From Nocardioides furvisabuli (GTDB lineage Bacteria > Actinomycetota > Actinomycetes > Propionibacteriales > Nocardioidaceae): a DNA stretch of 64,000 nt. The notes under the pieces are model-generated. The model was not told the origin of the DNA and did not search any database. It saw only the letters and a program-made list of their open reading frames with translations. Shown in pieces: positions 54,492-62,955 of this stretch; the stretch's first letter is position 1; each line of letters opens with the position of its first letter. The stretch spans positions 124,001 to 188,000 of the forward strand of contig NZ_JAIGQB010000007.1 of the NCBI RefSeq assembly GCF_021083185.1. The letters are read 5' to 3'. The translations under genes were made by a program, and so were the position numbers.

Positions 54492-54779
54492 GTGTTGACC
54501 GATCAGTGCCACCACAGATCCACGGTGGCGCCGATCCCGCCAAGCGGAGGCAGCACCATCGTCTCCCACCCGCACCGATCGCCCTGCACCACAGATCGTC
54601 GGGTCAAGGTCCAGTGAGCACAGGAGTCGCGCGACCTCTGTGACCACGAGCTCCTCCGAGAGGGGGACGTGTCGTGACTGGCTCCCGCTTGGCACCAGCG
54701 GGAGCCGTTGTGCATTTCCGGGCGAAGTGATTCGACGGGGCACAGTGGAGCTCCCACCCACCGAACCACTGGAGGACCC
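54492..54779 (+). promoter_or_regulatory. structured leader of infC with candidate upstream ORF and terminator-like hairpin
   Basis: Gene-free 302 bp before infC. An ORF from GTG 54492 (or TTG 54495, 6 nt after the -10 box) runs to TGA 54615-54617, 40-41 codons. Hairpins: 54508-54513/54524-54529; CACAG/CTGTG around a GTCGCGCGAC palindrome at about 54618-54641; and a perfect 10-bp stem 54680-54689/54697-54706 followed by GTTGTGCATTT. The 11-mer CACCACAGATC is repeated at 54510 and 54587. Confidence 0.5.
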
Positions 54780-55463
54780 ATCAGCACCGAGCTGCGCATC
54801 AACGAGCGGATCCGCGTACCCGAGGTCCGGCTCGTCGGACCCAACGGCGAGACCGTTGGCATCGTGCCGACCGACCAGGCACTCAAGCTGGCCGTGGAGG
54901 CCGACCTCGACCTCGTCGAGATCGCTCCCCAGGGACGCCCCCCGGTCTGCAAGCTCATGGACTACGGCAAGTTCAAGTACGAGAACGCCCAGAAGGCCCG
55001 CGAGTCGCGCCGCAACCAGACGAACGTGATCATCAAGGAGATGAAGCTTCGTCCCAAGATCGACAAGCACGACTACGAGACCAAGAAGGGTCACGTCGTG
55101 CGCTTCCTGGGAGCCGGCGACAAGGTCAAGATCACGATCATGTTCCGCGGTCGTGAGCAGCACCGCCCCGAGCTGGGCTTCCGCCTGCTGCAGAAGCTGG
55201 CCGAGGACGTGCAGGAGCTCGGCTTCGTCGAGTCCTCGCCGAAGCAGGACGGTCGCAACATGACGATGGTCATCGGCCCGCACAAGAAAAAGGCCGACGC
55301 CAAGATCGACGCCGACGCCGCCCGCGCCTCGAAGGAGCAGGAGCGCGCCGAGCGCAAGGCCGAGGAGGACGCGGAGCGCGAGGCAGCCCACGCCGCCGGC
55401 CCCGTGGCGCAGAAGAAGGAGCGCGGCCGCTCCGAGAACCTGGATCCGGAGATCGAGGCCTGA
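54780..55463 (+). CDS. infC: translation initiation factor IF-3
   Basis: 227 residues. [24 protein letters not shown] begins the N-domain; [63 protein letters not shown] the linker and C-domain, plus a charged tail. The start is a rare AUC codon at 54780, chosen because GGAGG (54771-54775) stands 4 nt upstream and residue 1 of the family falls there; TTG 54708 is the only other in-frame start and has no such site. IF3 rejects non-AUG starts, so this permits autocontrol as with AUU in E. coli. Confidence 0.9.
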   Translation: MSTELRINERIRVPEVRLVGPNGETVGIVPTDQALKLAVEADLDLVEIAPQGRPPVCKLMDYGKFKYENAQKARESRRNQTNVIIKEMKLRPKIDKHDYETKKGHVVRFLGAGDKVKITIMFRGREQHRPELGFRLLQKLAEDVQELGFVESSPKQDGRNMTMVIGPHKKKADAKIDADAARASKEQERAERKAEEDAEREAAHAAGPVAQKKERGRSENLDPEIEA

Positions 55464-55506
55464 GCCTCGCTCCCACAGACACACGCAATCGAAGGAAGAG
55501 ACAGAC

Positions 55507-55719
55507 ATGCCGAAGAACAAGACCCACTCGGGCGCGAAGAAGCGCTTCAAGGTGACGGGCTCGGGCAAGATCATGCGCCTGCAGGCCGGCCGCAAGTCCG
55601 GCGCTGCGTTCGCGTCCGCGCCGACCACGGGCAGCCGCAAGAAGCACCGCCGCAACGCCGGCATGGTCGAGCTCGAGAAGGGCGACGTCTCGCGCGCCAA
55701 GAAGATGCTCGGCATCTGA
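55507..55719 (+). CDS. rpmI: 50S ribosomal protein L35 (divergent middle)
   Basis: 70 residues. N-terminus PKNKTHSGAKKRFKVTGSGKIMR is a normal L35 start, and the end AKKMLGI is typical. The centre, where most L35 have a HLLEKKSS-type block, reads SGAAFASAPTTGSRKKHRRNAG. The reading frame is intact and the gene sits between infC and rplT as usual. GAAGGAAGAG precedes the ATG. Confidence 0.9.
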   Translation: MPKNKTHSGAKKRFKVTGSGKIMRLQAGRKSGAAFASAPTTGSRKKHRRNAGMVELEKGDVSRAKKMLGI

Positions 55720-55785
55720 GCCTCATCCCCTGGTGGCCCAGCCGCCGTCCCATCCTGATTTTCCTCTGCACCAAGGAGTAGCACC

Positions 55786-56172
55786 ATGGCACGCGTCAAG
55801 CGCGCAGTGAACGCCCAGAAGAAGCGTCGTACCACCCTCGAGCGCGCCAGCGGTTACCGCGGCCAGCGCTCGCGCCTCTACCGCAAGGCGAAGGAGCAGG
55901 TCACCCACTCCCTCGTCTACAGCTACAACGACCGCCGCAAGAACAAGGGCAACTTCCGCAAGCTGTGGATCCAGCGCATCAACGCCGCTGCCCGCGCGAA
56001 CGGCATGACCTACAACCGCTTCATCCAGGGCCTCGGCCTGGCCGGCATCGAGGTCGACCGCAAGATCCTCGCCGAGCTTGCCGTCAACGACGCCCCGGCC
56101 TTCGCCGCGCTCGTCGAGGCCGCCAAGGCCGCGCTGCCCGAGGACGTCAACGCGCCCAAGGTCTCCGCCTGA
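55786..56172 (+). CDS. rplT: 50S ribosomal protein L20
   Basis: 128 residues: [82 protein letters not shown]. Canonical. AAGGAG lies 8 nt before the ATG. Third gene of infC-rpmI-rplT. Confidence 0.97.
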   Translation: MARVKRAVNAQKKRRTTLERASGYRGQRSRLYRKAKEQVTHSLVYSYNDRRKNKGNFRKLWIQRINAAARANGMTYNRFIQGLGLAGIEVDRKILAELAVNDAPAFAALVEAAKAALPEDVNAPKVSA

Positions 56173-56177
56173 TCCAC

Positions 56178-56963
56178 ATGGGCACTCCACTGACCGCTGG
56201 GAACAGTCGCGTCAAGGAGGCTCGCAAGTTGAGCCGCCGCTCGGTACGCACCGAGCGGCGGCTCTTCCTCGCTGACGGCCCGAAGGCCGTCGAGGGGGCC
56301 CTCTCCGTCGAGGGTTGCGTCGTCGAGGTCTTCGCGACGCCTGCTGCGCTCGAGCACCACGCGACCCTGCTCACCGGCGCCGACGTCACCTTGGTCGACG
56401 ACCGCGCGCTCGCCTCGCTGTCGGACTCGGTGAGCCCCGCTGGCGTGGTGGCGGTATGCCGCCACCTCGACGCCCCGCTGCAGCACGTCGTCACCGCGTC
56501 CCCGCGGCTGCTCGCCATCTGCGCCGACGTCCGCGACCCCGGCAACGCCGGCACCGTGATCCGCACCGCTGACGCGGCGGGCGCCGATGCGGTGGTGCTG
56601 GCCGGCCAGTCGGTGGACCCCTACAACCCCAAGACCGTGCGCGCCACGGTCGGCAGCCTGTTCCACCTGCCGTTCGCGATCGCACCGGACCCGGCTGCGG
56701 CAGTCCGTGCCGCACAGGCCCGCGGGCTCACTGTCCTCGCCGCCGACGGCGGTGGTGAGGACGACCTCTTCGACGTCGACCTGTCCGGCCCGACGGCGTG
56801 GCTGTTCGGCAACGAGGCCTGGGGGCTCCCCGACGAGCTCGCGGCGCTGGCCGACCACCGGGTGGCCATCCCCATCCACGGCCGTGCCGAGAGCCTCAAC
56901 CTCTCCACGGCGGCCGCGGTGTGCCTCTACGCGAGCGCCCGCGCCCAACGGTCGTCGCGATGA
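56178..56963 (+). CDS. TsnR/SpoU-type 23S rRNA or tRNA methyltransferase
   Basis: 261 residues. Starts TAGNSRVKEARKLSRRSVRTERRLFLADGPKAVEGAL; SPOUT motifs LLAICADVRDPGNAGTVIRTADAAG, WLFGNEAWGLPDEL and IPIHGRAESLNLSTAAAVCLY. Often found after rplT in actinobacteria. Third SpoU paralogue in the window. ATGA overlap with the following gene. Confidence 0.9.
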   Translation: MGTPLTAGNSRVKEARKLSRRSVRTERRLFLADGPKAVEGALSVEGCVVEVFATPAALEHHATLLTGADVTLVDDRALASLSDSVSPAGVVAVCRHLDAPLQHVVTASPRLLAICADVRDPGNAGTVIRTADAAGADAVVLAGQSVDPYNPKTVRATVGSLFHLPFAIAPDPAAAVRAAQARGLTVLAADGGGEDDLFDVDLSGPTAWLFGNEAWGLPDELAALADHRVAIPIHGRAESLNLSTAAAVCLYASARAQRSSR

Positions 56964-57226
56964 TCCTCATCGACCCGCCATCGGTGCCCCGCTGGGACCG
57001 GTTGTGGTCGCACCTGGCCAGCGACACGTCGTACGACGAGGTGCACGCCTTCGCCGCGGCGCACGGGATCCCGTCGCGCGGCTGGGACCGTGACCACTAC
57101 GACGTGCCGGCCGACCACTACGACGCCATGGTGGCCGCCGGGGCGGTCCCGGTCGCGTCCCGCGAGCTGGTCCTCGCCCTGCGCGCCGCGGGCCTGCGGC
57201 GGCCGAAGGCGCAGTCGCGCGACTAG
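56960..57226 (+). CDS. DUF4031 protein
   Basis: 88 residues: MILIDPPSVPRWDRLWSHLASDTSYDEVHAFAAAHGIPSRGWDRDHYDVPADHYDAMVAAGA matches DUF4031 (PF13223). Unknown function. Its stop TAG is also the first three bases of the TAGGGT box of the next gene. Confidence 0.87.
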   Translation: MILIDPPSVPRWDRLWSHLASDTSYDEVHAFAAAHGIPSRGWDRDHYDVPADHYDAMVAAGAVPVASRELVLALRAAGLRRPKAQSRD

Positions 57227-57236
57227 GGTTGCGGCT

Positions 57237-58313
57237 GTGACGGACGAGGGTGGCAGACGGGTCGGGAGCGCTCCCAGCAGGCTGCGCTCGCTGGCGGACT
57301 CCTACCCCGACGGCATCCTCGGCGCCACCCGCAACGGCGTCGTGACGATCCTCAACGCCCAGGGAGCCGCACTGCTCGGGGTCGACGCCCGGGACGCGCT
57401 CGGGATGCCGCTGGCCGACGTGCTCCGGCTGCTCGACCAGGACGGCCGCACCTGGCTCGACGTCAACCGGCCCTTCGACAGCATCTCCATCGTGCGCGCG
57501 ATGCCGGAGCAGTCGTGGCTGAGCGCTGCCGGTGAGGAGGTCCTCACCACCGCGACGCTGATCCGCAACGAGCCGCTCGCACCGGTGGCGGGGATCGCGG
57601 TCGGTCTTCGCAGCGGTCGGGGACGAGCACGGCTGGACCGGGAGCGCTCCGACCTCGTCGCCACGGTGGCGCACGAGCTGAGGTCACCGCTGACCGGCGT
57701 CAAGGGCTTCGTGCAGGCGCTGCTGAACCGCTGGGACAAGCTCAGCGACGACCAGCGCAAGCTCATGCTGATGACGGTCAACGCCGACGCCGACCGACTT
57801 GCCAGGCTGATCGCAGAGCTCCTCGACGTCGCACGCATCGACACCGGCCGGCTCCAGCTCTACCCCCGGCAGTCGTCTGCGGAGGTGCTGGTGCGCCGGG
57901 TCGTCGACTCGATCGAGGCCGGCACGGCCCGCGACGTCGGGCTCGACGTCGAGGACGACCTCCCGGAGGTCTTCGCCGACCCCGACAAGTTCACCCAGGT
58001 CGTGACCAACCTCGTGGAGAACGCCGTACGCCACGGTCAGGGCCGGGTCCGGGTTCGGCTCGCCGCACTCCCCGAGCTGCCCGGCGTGCGCATCACGGTC
58101 GACGACGAGGGCGACGGAATCCCGGTGGAGCTGCGCCGGCGGGTCTTCACCAAGTTCTGGACGACGGGGGAGTCCGGTGGCACCGGGCTGGGGATGTACA
58201 TCGTCGGCGGTCTGTCACGCGCCCACGGTGGGTGGGTCACGATCGACGACGCTCCCGGCGGTGGCGCGCGGGTGATGGTCGACTGGCCGAGCGTGGACCG
58301 GCGCGAGGACTGA
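57237..58313 (+). CDS. soluble PAS-type histidine kinase
   Basis: 358 residues, no membrane helix. A PAS-like domain at about 20-125 (YPDGILGATRNGVVTILNAQGAALLG), HisKA with H146 (VAHELRSPLTG), HATPase with NLVENAVRHG, DEGDGIP and GGTGLGMYIV. GTG 7 nt after TAGGGT (57224-57229). The response regulator 64 nt downstream has its own promoter. Confidence 0.9.
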   Translation: MTDEGGRRVGSAPSRLRSLADSYPDGILGATRNGVVTILNAQGAALLGVDARDALGMPLADVLRLLDQDGRTWLDVNRPFDSISIVRAMPEQSWLSAAGEEVLTTATLIRNEPLAPVAGIAVGLRSGRGRARLDRERSDLVATVAHELRSPLTGVKGFVQALLNRWDKLSDDQRKLMLMTVNADADRLARLIAELLDVARIDTGRLQLYPRQSSAEVLVRRVVDSIEAGTARDVGLDVEDDLPEVFADPDKFTQVVTNLVENAVRHGQGRVRVRLAALPELPGVRITVDDEGDGIPVELRRRVFTKFWTTGESGGTGLGMYIVGGLSRAHGGWVTIDDAPGGGARVMVDWPSVDRRED

Positions 58314-58377
58314 GCCTCCACACAACCTTCACGAGTCGTCCCCGCCTCCACCCCGGTCCGGCTCCTAGGGTCGGTGC

Positions 58378-59076
58378 ATGACGTCACGCAGGGCCCTCGT
58401 GGTCGAGGACGAGCGCACCATCAACGATGCGCTCGCCGACCGGTTGCGGGCCGAGGGATACACGGTCGACCAGGCTTTCGACGGTCCGTCGGCGGTCGAC
58501 ATCGCCACGGCGAGGCACCCTGACGTGGTGCTCCTCGACGTGATGCTGCCGGGCTACGACGGCCTGGAGGTGTGCCGGCGCATCCAGGCGGACCGGCCGG
58601 TGCCGGTGCTGATGCTGACCGCGCGCGACGACGAGGCCGACCTGCTGGTCGGGCTGGGCGTCGGCGCGGACGACTACCTCACCAAGCCGTTCTCGATGCG
58701 CGAGGTGGTCGCCCGCGTCTCCGCCCTGCTGCGGCGCGTGGAGCGGGCCGCCGCCCTGGTCGACCAGCGTCCCGCGGCGCTGGAGGTCGGCGGTGTGCGC
58801 CTCGACCCCGGCACCCGGCGTACGACCGTGACGGGCGAGGCGGTGCACCTCACGCCGACCGAGTTCGACCTGCTGCTCTGCCTGGCCCGCGAGGCCGGGC
58901 AGGTCCTCAGCCGCGAGCGCCTGCTGCGCGAGGTGTGGGACTGGGGGGACGCCTGGGCCAGCGCCAGCGCCACCCGCACGGTCGACAGCCACGTGAAGGC
59001 GCTGCGCAGCAAGGTCGGGGCCGCGCGCATCCGCACGGTCCACGGGGTGGGCTATGCGTTGGAGGACCTGCCGTGA
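58378..59076 (+). CDS. OmpR-type response regulator
   Basis: 232 residues. Receiver with D54 (VVLLDVMLPGYDG), K104-type TKPFSMRE, then a winged-helix DNA-binding domain (TPTEFDLLLCLAREAGQVLSRERLLREVW, RTVDSHVKALRSKVGA). ATG 6 nt after TAGGGT (58366-58371). Its stop overlaps the next kinase start by 4 nt. Confidence 0.94.
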   Translation: MTSRRALVVEDERTINDALADRLRAEGYTVDQAFDGPSAVDIATARHPDVVLLDVMLPGYDGLEVCRRIQADRPVPVLMLTARDDEADLLVGLGVGADDYLTKPFSMREVVARVSALLRRVERAAALVDQRPAALEVGGVRLDPGTRRTTVTGEAVHLTPTEFDLLLCLAREAGQVLSRERLLREVWDWGDAWASASATRTVDSHVKALRSKVGAARIRTVHGVGYALEDLP

Positions 59077-61676
59077 ACGCCCCACCGGCGGGCAGCCCGC
59101 TGGACGCCGTGTCGAGCCTGAAGACCAAGCTCGGCCTGCTGGTGGTGGCGTCCGTCGTCACCGCGGTGCTGCTGACGCTGCTCGGTTCCGCGGCTGACGT
59201 CTCGCCGTTGCTCGTCCTGCCGGTCAGCGTGGCGCTCGCACTCGGCGTCACCCAGCTCCTTGCTGCGGGAATGGTGGCGCCCCTGCGGCAGATGACCACC
59301 GTCTCCCGGGCGATGGCACGTGGTGACTACTCGGGTCGGGTGCGCACGTCGGCCACCGACGAGGTGGGTCAGCTCGCAGCGGCGTTCAACCGGATGGCCG
59401 AGGACCTCGCCACCGTCGACCGGGAGCGGCGCGACCTCATCGCGACCGTGTCCCACGAGCTGCGGACCCCGCTGACAGCCATGACCGCCTTGCTCGAGAA
59501 CCTCGCCGACGGCGTGGTGCCGCCCGACACCGCCCAGCTGGGCGCCGCGCTCGAGCAGGCGCAGCGGCTGGGTTCCCTGGTCGACGACCTGCTCCAGCTC
59601 TCACGGCTCGAGGCGGGGGTGGTCGACCTCGACCGTCGCGAGATCCACCTCCGCGCTCTCGTCGTCGATTCAGTGGCCCAGGTGGTGTCCGCCGGTCGAC
59701 CCGGGAGGTACGACGTCGAGGTCGCCGATGACCTGCGCGTTCGCGCCGACCCGGCGAGGCTGCGCCAGCTGCTCGTCAACGTCCTCGACAACGCCGGTCG
59801 TCACGCACCGCCCGACACGCACGTGCGGGTCAGCGCCGGCGCGGTCGCCGACGGGTGGTGGCTCGAGGTCACCGACAGCGGTAGGGGAGTGGCGCCCGAG
59901 GACCGCGAGCGGGTCTTCGCGCGGTTCGGCACCGACGGCGCCGGTGGCACCGGCCTCGGTCTCGCCGTGGCCCGGTGGGTCGCCGAGCTGCACGGCGGCA
60001 CCCTGCGCTTCCTCGACCCACCCGCCGGGCGGGGCGCCCGCCTGCGTCTCGCCGTGCCCACACCTCTTCCAGCCGGTCCACGGTGGACCACTCCCACGAC
60101 GACACAGGAGACTCCGATGACCGCGACCACCCGGCCCGCACCGCCGTCGCCTGACGACCTGGCGGTCGGCGGCACTCCGCCGTCCGGGCTCGACCAGCTG
60201 TTCGGCAGGTTCTGGCCCGAGTCCGGGATCGGCTCGGGCCTGGCGACCGTCGCGGCCGCCGCAGCAGCCGGGCTCGTGGCCGGACTGGCGCTGTCCCTCA
60301 CCGCGGTCGGCGTGACCTGGACCCTCGTGGCAGTGACGAGCGGTGCGGCTGCTCTCGCGACCGCGCGCCGACGGCGCGAGACGTGGACCGTCCTGTGCAG
60401 CGTCCTGGCCCTGCTGCTCGTCCTGCCGATGACCCTCCTCGACGCCTGGTGGGTGCAGGCGCTCGGGCTGATCTCCGCCACGGCCGTCTTCCTGTGCGGC
60501 ATGACCGGTGCTCGCACGGTCCCCGGGATCCTGCTCTCGGGCATCGCGTGGCCGCTCGCCTCGCTGCGGGGGCTGCCGTGGTTCGGTCGGTCGCTCCGCA
60601 TCGCCGGCACCGGGTCCCGCACGCCCGCCCTGGTGCGTACGGCGGTGTGGTCGTTGCTGGGGCTGGGCGTCTTCGGCACGATCTTCGCCAGCGCCAACCC
60701 CGTCTTCGGGTCGTGGGTCGACCAGCTGGTGCCGACCCTGAGCTTCAACGACGTCGTCGGCCGGCTGTTCCTGGCCGGGTTCGTCTTCGCCGCCACCCTC
60801 GGCGCCGGCTACCTCGCGCTCAACCCCGCCCGGGTGGAGGTGCTCGCTGACCGGCGGGTGACCCCGCTGGCCAACCGCTTCGAGTGGCTCGTGCCGGTGC
60901 TCGTCGTCGACGCCGTGTTCGTGGCGTTCATCGCGGCCCAGGCGCGTGCCCTGATCGGCGGGCGCGCCTACATCGAGGCGTCCACCGGACTGACGTACGC
61001 CGACTACGTCCACCAGGGCTTCGGACAGCTCACCCTGGCGACCGCGCTCACCGTGCTCGTGGTGTGGGTGGCGTCGAGGCGGGCGGGGGAGGCCCCCGCT
61101 GACCGCCGCTGGATGTTCGCCTCACTCGGCCTGCTCTGCGCACTGACCCTCCTCGTGGTCGCCTCTGCGCTGCGAGGCATGGGCGTCTACCAGGACGCCT
61201 ACGGCTTCACCACCTTGCGGCTCTTCGTCGACGTCTTCGAGGGATGGCTGGGCTTCGTGGTGCTCTCGATCATGGTGGCCGGCGCGCTCGGCCTCGGTCG
61301 TTGGCTGCCGCGGGTGGCGCTCGCGTCCGGGGCGGTCGCGCTGGTCGGGTTGGCGGCGATCAATCCCGACGCGTGGGTGGCCGGGCGCAACCTCGACCGT
61401 TACAAGTCCACGGGCGCACTCGACCTCTACTACCTGCAGTCGCTGTCGGCCGACGCCGCCCCCGTCATCGTGGAGCGCCTTCCCGCGGAGGTGGCGCGGT
61501 GCGTGCTCCGCACACTGCCGCTCAGCTCGCTGGACCCCGAGGCCCTCGACGACGTGCGGGCGTGGAATCTGTCCCGGTCACGGGCGCAGGACGCTGTTCG
61601 CCGGATCGGTGTGCTTCCGGGGTTCCCTGCGCCTGAGGACGAGTGCGCCGATGTGTGGAACAGGTTCGCCGAGTAA
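59073..61676 (+). CDS. sensor histidine kinase fused in frame to a DUF4153/DUF4173-like membrane protein
   Basis: 867 residues in one open frame. Kinase part 1-345: two helices (about 20-39, 45-68), HAMP (68-118), HisKA with H128 (SHELRTPLTAM), HATPase (NVLDNAGRHA, GRGVAPEDRERVFARFG, GGTGLGLAVARW). Then a Thr/Pro linker (WTTPTTTQETP) and about 520 residues with about eleven helices like DUF4153/DUF4173. Inside, M349 at 60117 is preceded by AGGAG (60106-60110), a good ribosome binding site, so the membrane part may also be made alone. GTG start overlaps the regulator's stop. Confidence 0.85.
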   Translation: MNAPPAGSPLDAVSSLKTKLGLLVVASVVTAVLLTLLGSAADVSPLLVLPVSVALALGVTQLLAAGMVAPLRQMTTVSRAMARGDYSGRVRTSATDEVGQLAAAFNRMAEDLATVDRERRDLIATVSHELRTPLTAMTALLENLADGVVPPDTAQLGAALEQAQRLGSLVDDLLQLSRLEAGVVDLDRREIHLRALVVDSVAQVVSAGRPGRYDVEVADDLRVRADPARLRQLLVNVLDNAGRHAPPDTHVRVSAGAVADGWWLEVTDSGRGVAPEDRERVFARFGTDGAGGTGLGLAVARWVAELHGGTLRFLDPPAGRGARLRLAVPTPLPAGPRWTTPTTTQETPMTATTRPAPPSPDDLAVGGTPPSGLDQLFGRFWPESGIGSGLATVAAAAAAGLVAGLALSLTAVGVTWTLVAVTSGAAALATARRRRETWTVLCSVLALLLVLPMTLLDAWWVQALGLISATAVFLCGMTGARTVPGILLSGIAWPLASLRGLPWFGRSLRIAGTGSRTPALVRTAVWSLLGLGVFGTIFASANPVFGSWVDQLVPTLSFNDVVGRLFLAGFVFAATLGAGYLALNPARVEVLADRRVTPLANRFEWLVPVLVVDAVFVAFIAAQARALIGGRAYIEASTGLTYADYVHQGFGQLTLATALTVLVVWVASRRAGEAPADRRWMFASLGLLCALTLLVVASALRGMGVYQDAYGFTTLRLFVDVFEGWLGFVVLSIMVAGALGLGRWLPRVALASGAVALVGLAAINPDAWVAGRNLDRYKSTGALDLYYLQSLSADAAPVIVERLPAEVARCVLRTLPLSSLDPEALDDVRAWNLSRSRAQDAVRRIGVLPGFPAPEDECADVWNRFAE

Positions 61677-61685
61677 CCTAGGGGC

Positions 61686-61739
61686 GTGGACACGTGCTTG
61701 CGATTTCTGCGCCCCGGACCTGGTCCGTCGGGCAGCTGA
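61686..61739 (+). CDS. candidate leaderless leader peptide upstream of pheS
   Basis: 17 codons: GTG at 61686 stands 6 nt after TAACCT (61674-61679, overlapping the stop of the kinase fusion), TGA at 61737-61739. Peptide VDTCLRFLRPGPGPSGS; one Phe only, so it is not an obvious Phe-attenuation leader. A hairpin follows (GGGTC 61746 with GACCC 61768, and CGGGG/CCCCG inside). Possibly chance. Confidence 0.3.
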   Translation: MDTCLRFLRPGPGPSGS

Positions 61740-61830
61740 CGTCGTGGGTCCGGGGAGTGCCCCGTCCGACCCGATGCCCCTCCACTTCTAGACTCTGCGG
61801 CGTCCTTGTGCCGCCGCGCGAAAGGGAGCC

Positions 61831-62940
61831 ATGTCCGGCCCCAACACCGACTACGACCCCGTCGAAGTGACCCCGCTCAAGTCCGAGGAGGTCGAGGCGA
61901 TGCGCGAGGCGGCACTGGCCGCCATCGCCGGCGCCGCGGACCTCGATGCCCTCAAGCAGGTGCGCCTGGACCACGCGGGCGACCGCTCGCCGCTGGCACT
62001 GGCCAACCGCGAGATCGGCGCCCTGCCACCGCAGGCCCGCAAGGAGGCCGGCCAGCGCGTCGGCCAGGCCCGCGGCGCGATCAACCAGGCCCTCGCTGCC
62101 CGCCAGGTCGTGCTCGAGGCCGAGCACGAGGAGCGCATGCTCGCCGAGGAGACGGTCGACGTCTCGCTGCCCACGACGCGGCGCCCACGCGGCGGGCGTC
62201 ACCCACTGACGCTCCAGTCCGAGCTCATCGCCGACCTCTTCGTCGCCATGGGCTACGAGGTCGCGGAGGGCCCCGTCGTCGAGGCCGAGTGGCTGAACTT
62301 CGACGCCCTCAACCTCGGTCCCGACCACCCGGCCCGCACGATGCAGGACACCTTCTGGACCGAGCCGGCCGACCATCACGTCGTGCTCCGGACGCAGACC
62401 TCGCCGGTGCAGGCGCGCACCATGCTGACCCGCAGGCCCCCGATCTACGTCGTGTGCCCGGGTCGGGTCTTCCGCACCGACGAGTACGACGCCACGCACT
62501 CGCCGATGTTCCACCAGGTCGAGGGCCTCGTCGTCGACGAGGGCATCACGATGGCGCACCTGAAGGGCACGCTCGACCACTTCGCCTCCCAGCTCTTCGG
62601 CGACGGCATCACCACCCGCTTCCGCCCGTCCTACTTCCCCTTCACCGAGCCGTCGGCCGAGGTCGACGTCAAGTGCTTCGTGTGCCTGGGAAGCGGGACG
62701 GGCGTCGACTCCGACGCCTGTCGCACCTGCCGCGGCGAGGGCTGGATCGAGTGGGGCGGCTGCGGTGTCGTCAACCCGCGCGTGCTCGTCGCCTGCGGCG
62801 TCGACCCCGAGGTCTACAGCGGCTTCGCCTTCGGCATGGGCATCGACCGCTCGTTCATGTTCCGCCACAACCTGGAGGACCTGCGTCCGCTCTTCGAGGG
62901 CGACGTCCGGTTCAGCAGCGCATTCGGCACCGAGATCTGA
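61831..62940 (+). CDS. pheS: phenylalanine-tRNA ligase alpha subunit
   Basis: 369 residues. N-terminal coiled coil, then class II core: [21 protein letters not shown] (motif 1), [25 protein letters not shown] (motif 2), [14 protein letters not shown] (motif 3). An insert [24 protein letters not shown] has zinc-ribbon-like Cys pairs, as in other actinobacterial PheS. TAGACT (61789-61794) gives a leader of about 30 nt with AAAGGGAG 2 nt before the ATG. Confidence 0.96.
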   Translation: MSGPNTDYDPVEVTPLKSEEVEAMREAALAAIAGAADLDALKQVRLDHAGDRSPLALANREIGALPPQARKEAGQRVGQARGAINQALAARQVVLEAEHEERMLAEETVDVSLPTTRRPRGGRHPLTLQSELIADLFVAMGYEVAEGPVVEAEWLNFDALNLGPDHPARTMQDTFWTEPADHHVVLRTQTSPVQARTMLTRRPPIYVVCPGRVFRTDEYDATHSPMFHQVEGLVVDEGITMAHLKGTLDHFASQLFGDGITTRFRPSYFPFTEPSAEVDVKCFVCLGSGTGVDSDACRTCRGEGWIEWGGCGVVNPRVLVACGVDPEVYSGFAFGMGIDRSFMFRHNLEDLRPLFEGDVRFSSAFGTEI

Positions 62941-62955
62941 GAGGGGAGAACTGAG

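Noticed and set aside
54708..54710. TTG as start of infC
   Set aside because: It lies just behind a terminator-like hairpin, has no ribosome binding site, and adds residues absent from the family.
61740..61830. T-box riboswitch before pheS
   Set aside because: I find no T-box core (the AGGGTGGNACCGCG-like segment) nor a specifier loop; the leader from the TAGACT box is only about 30 nt.
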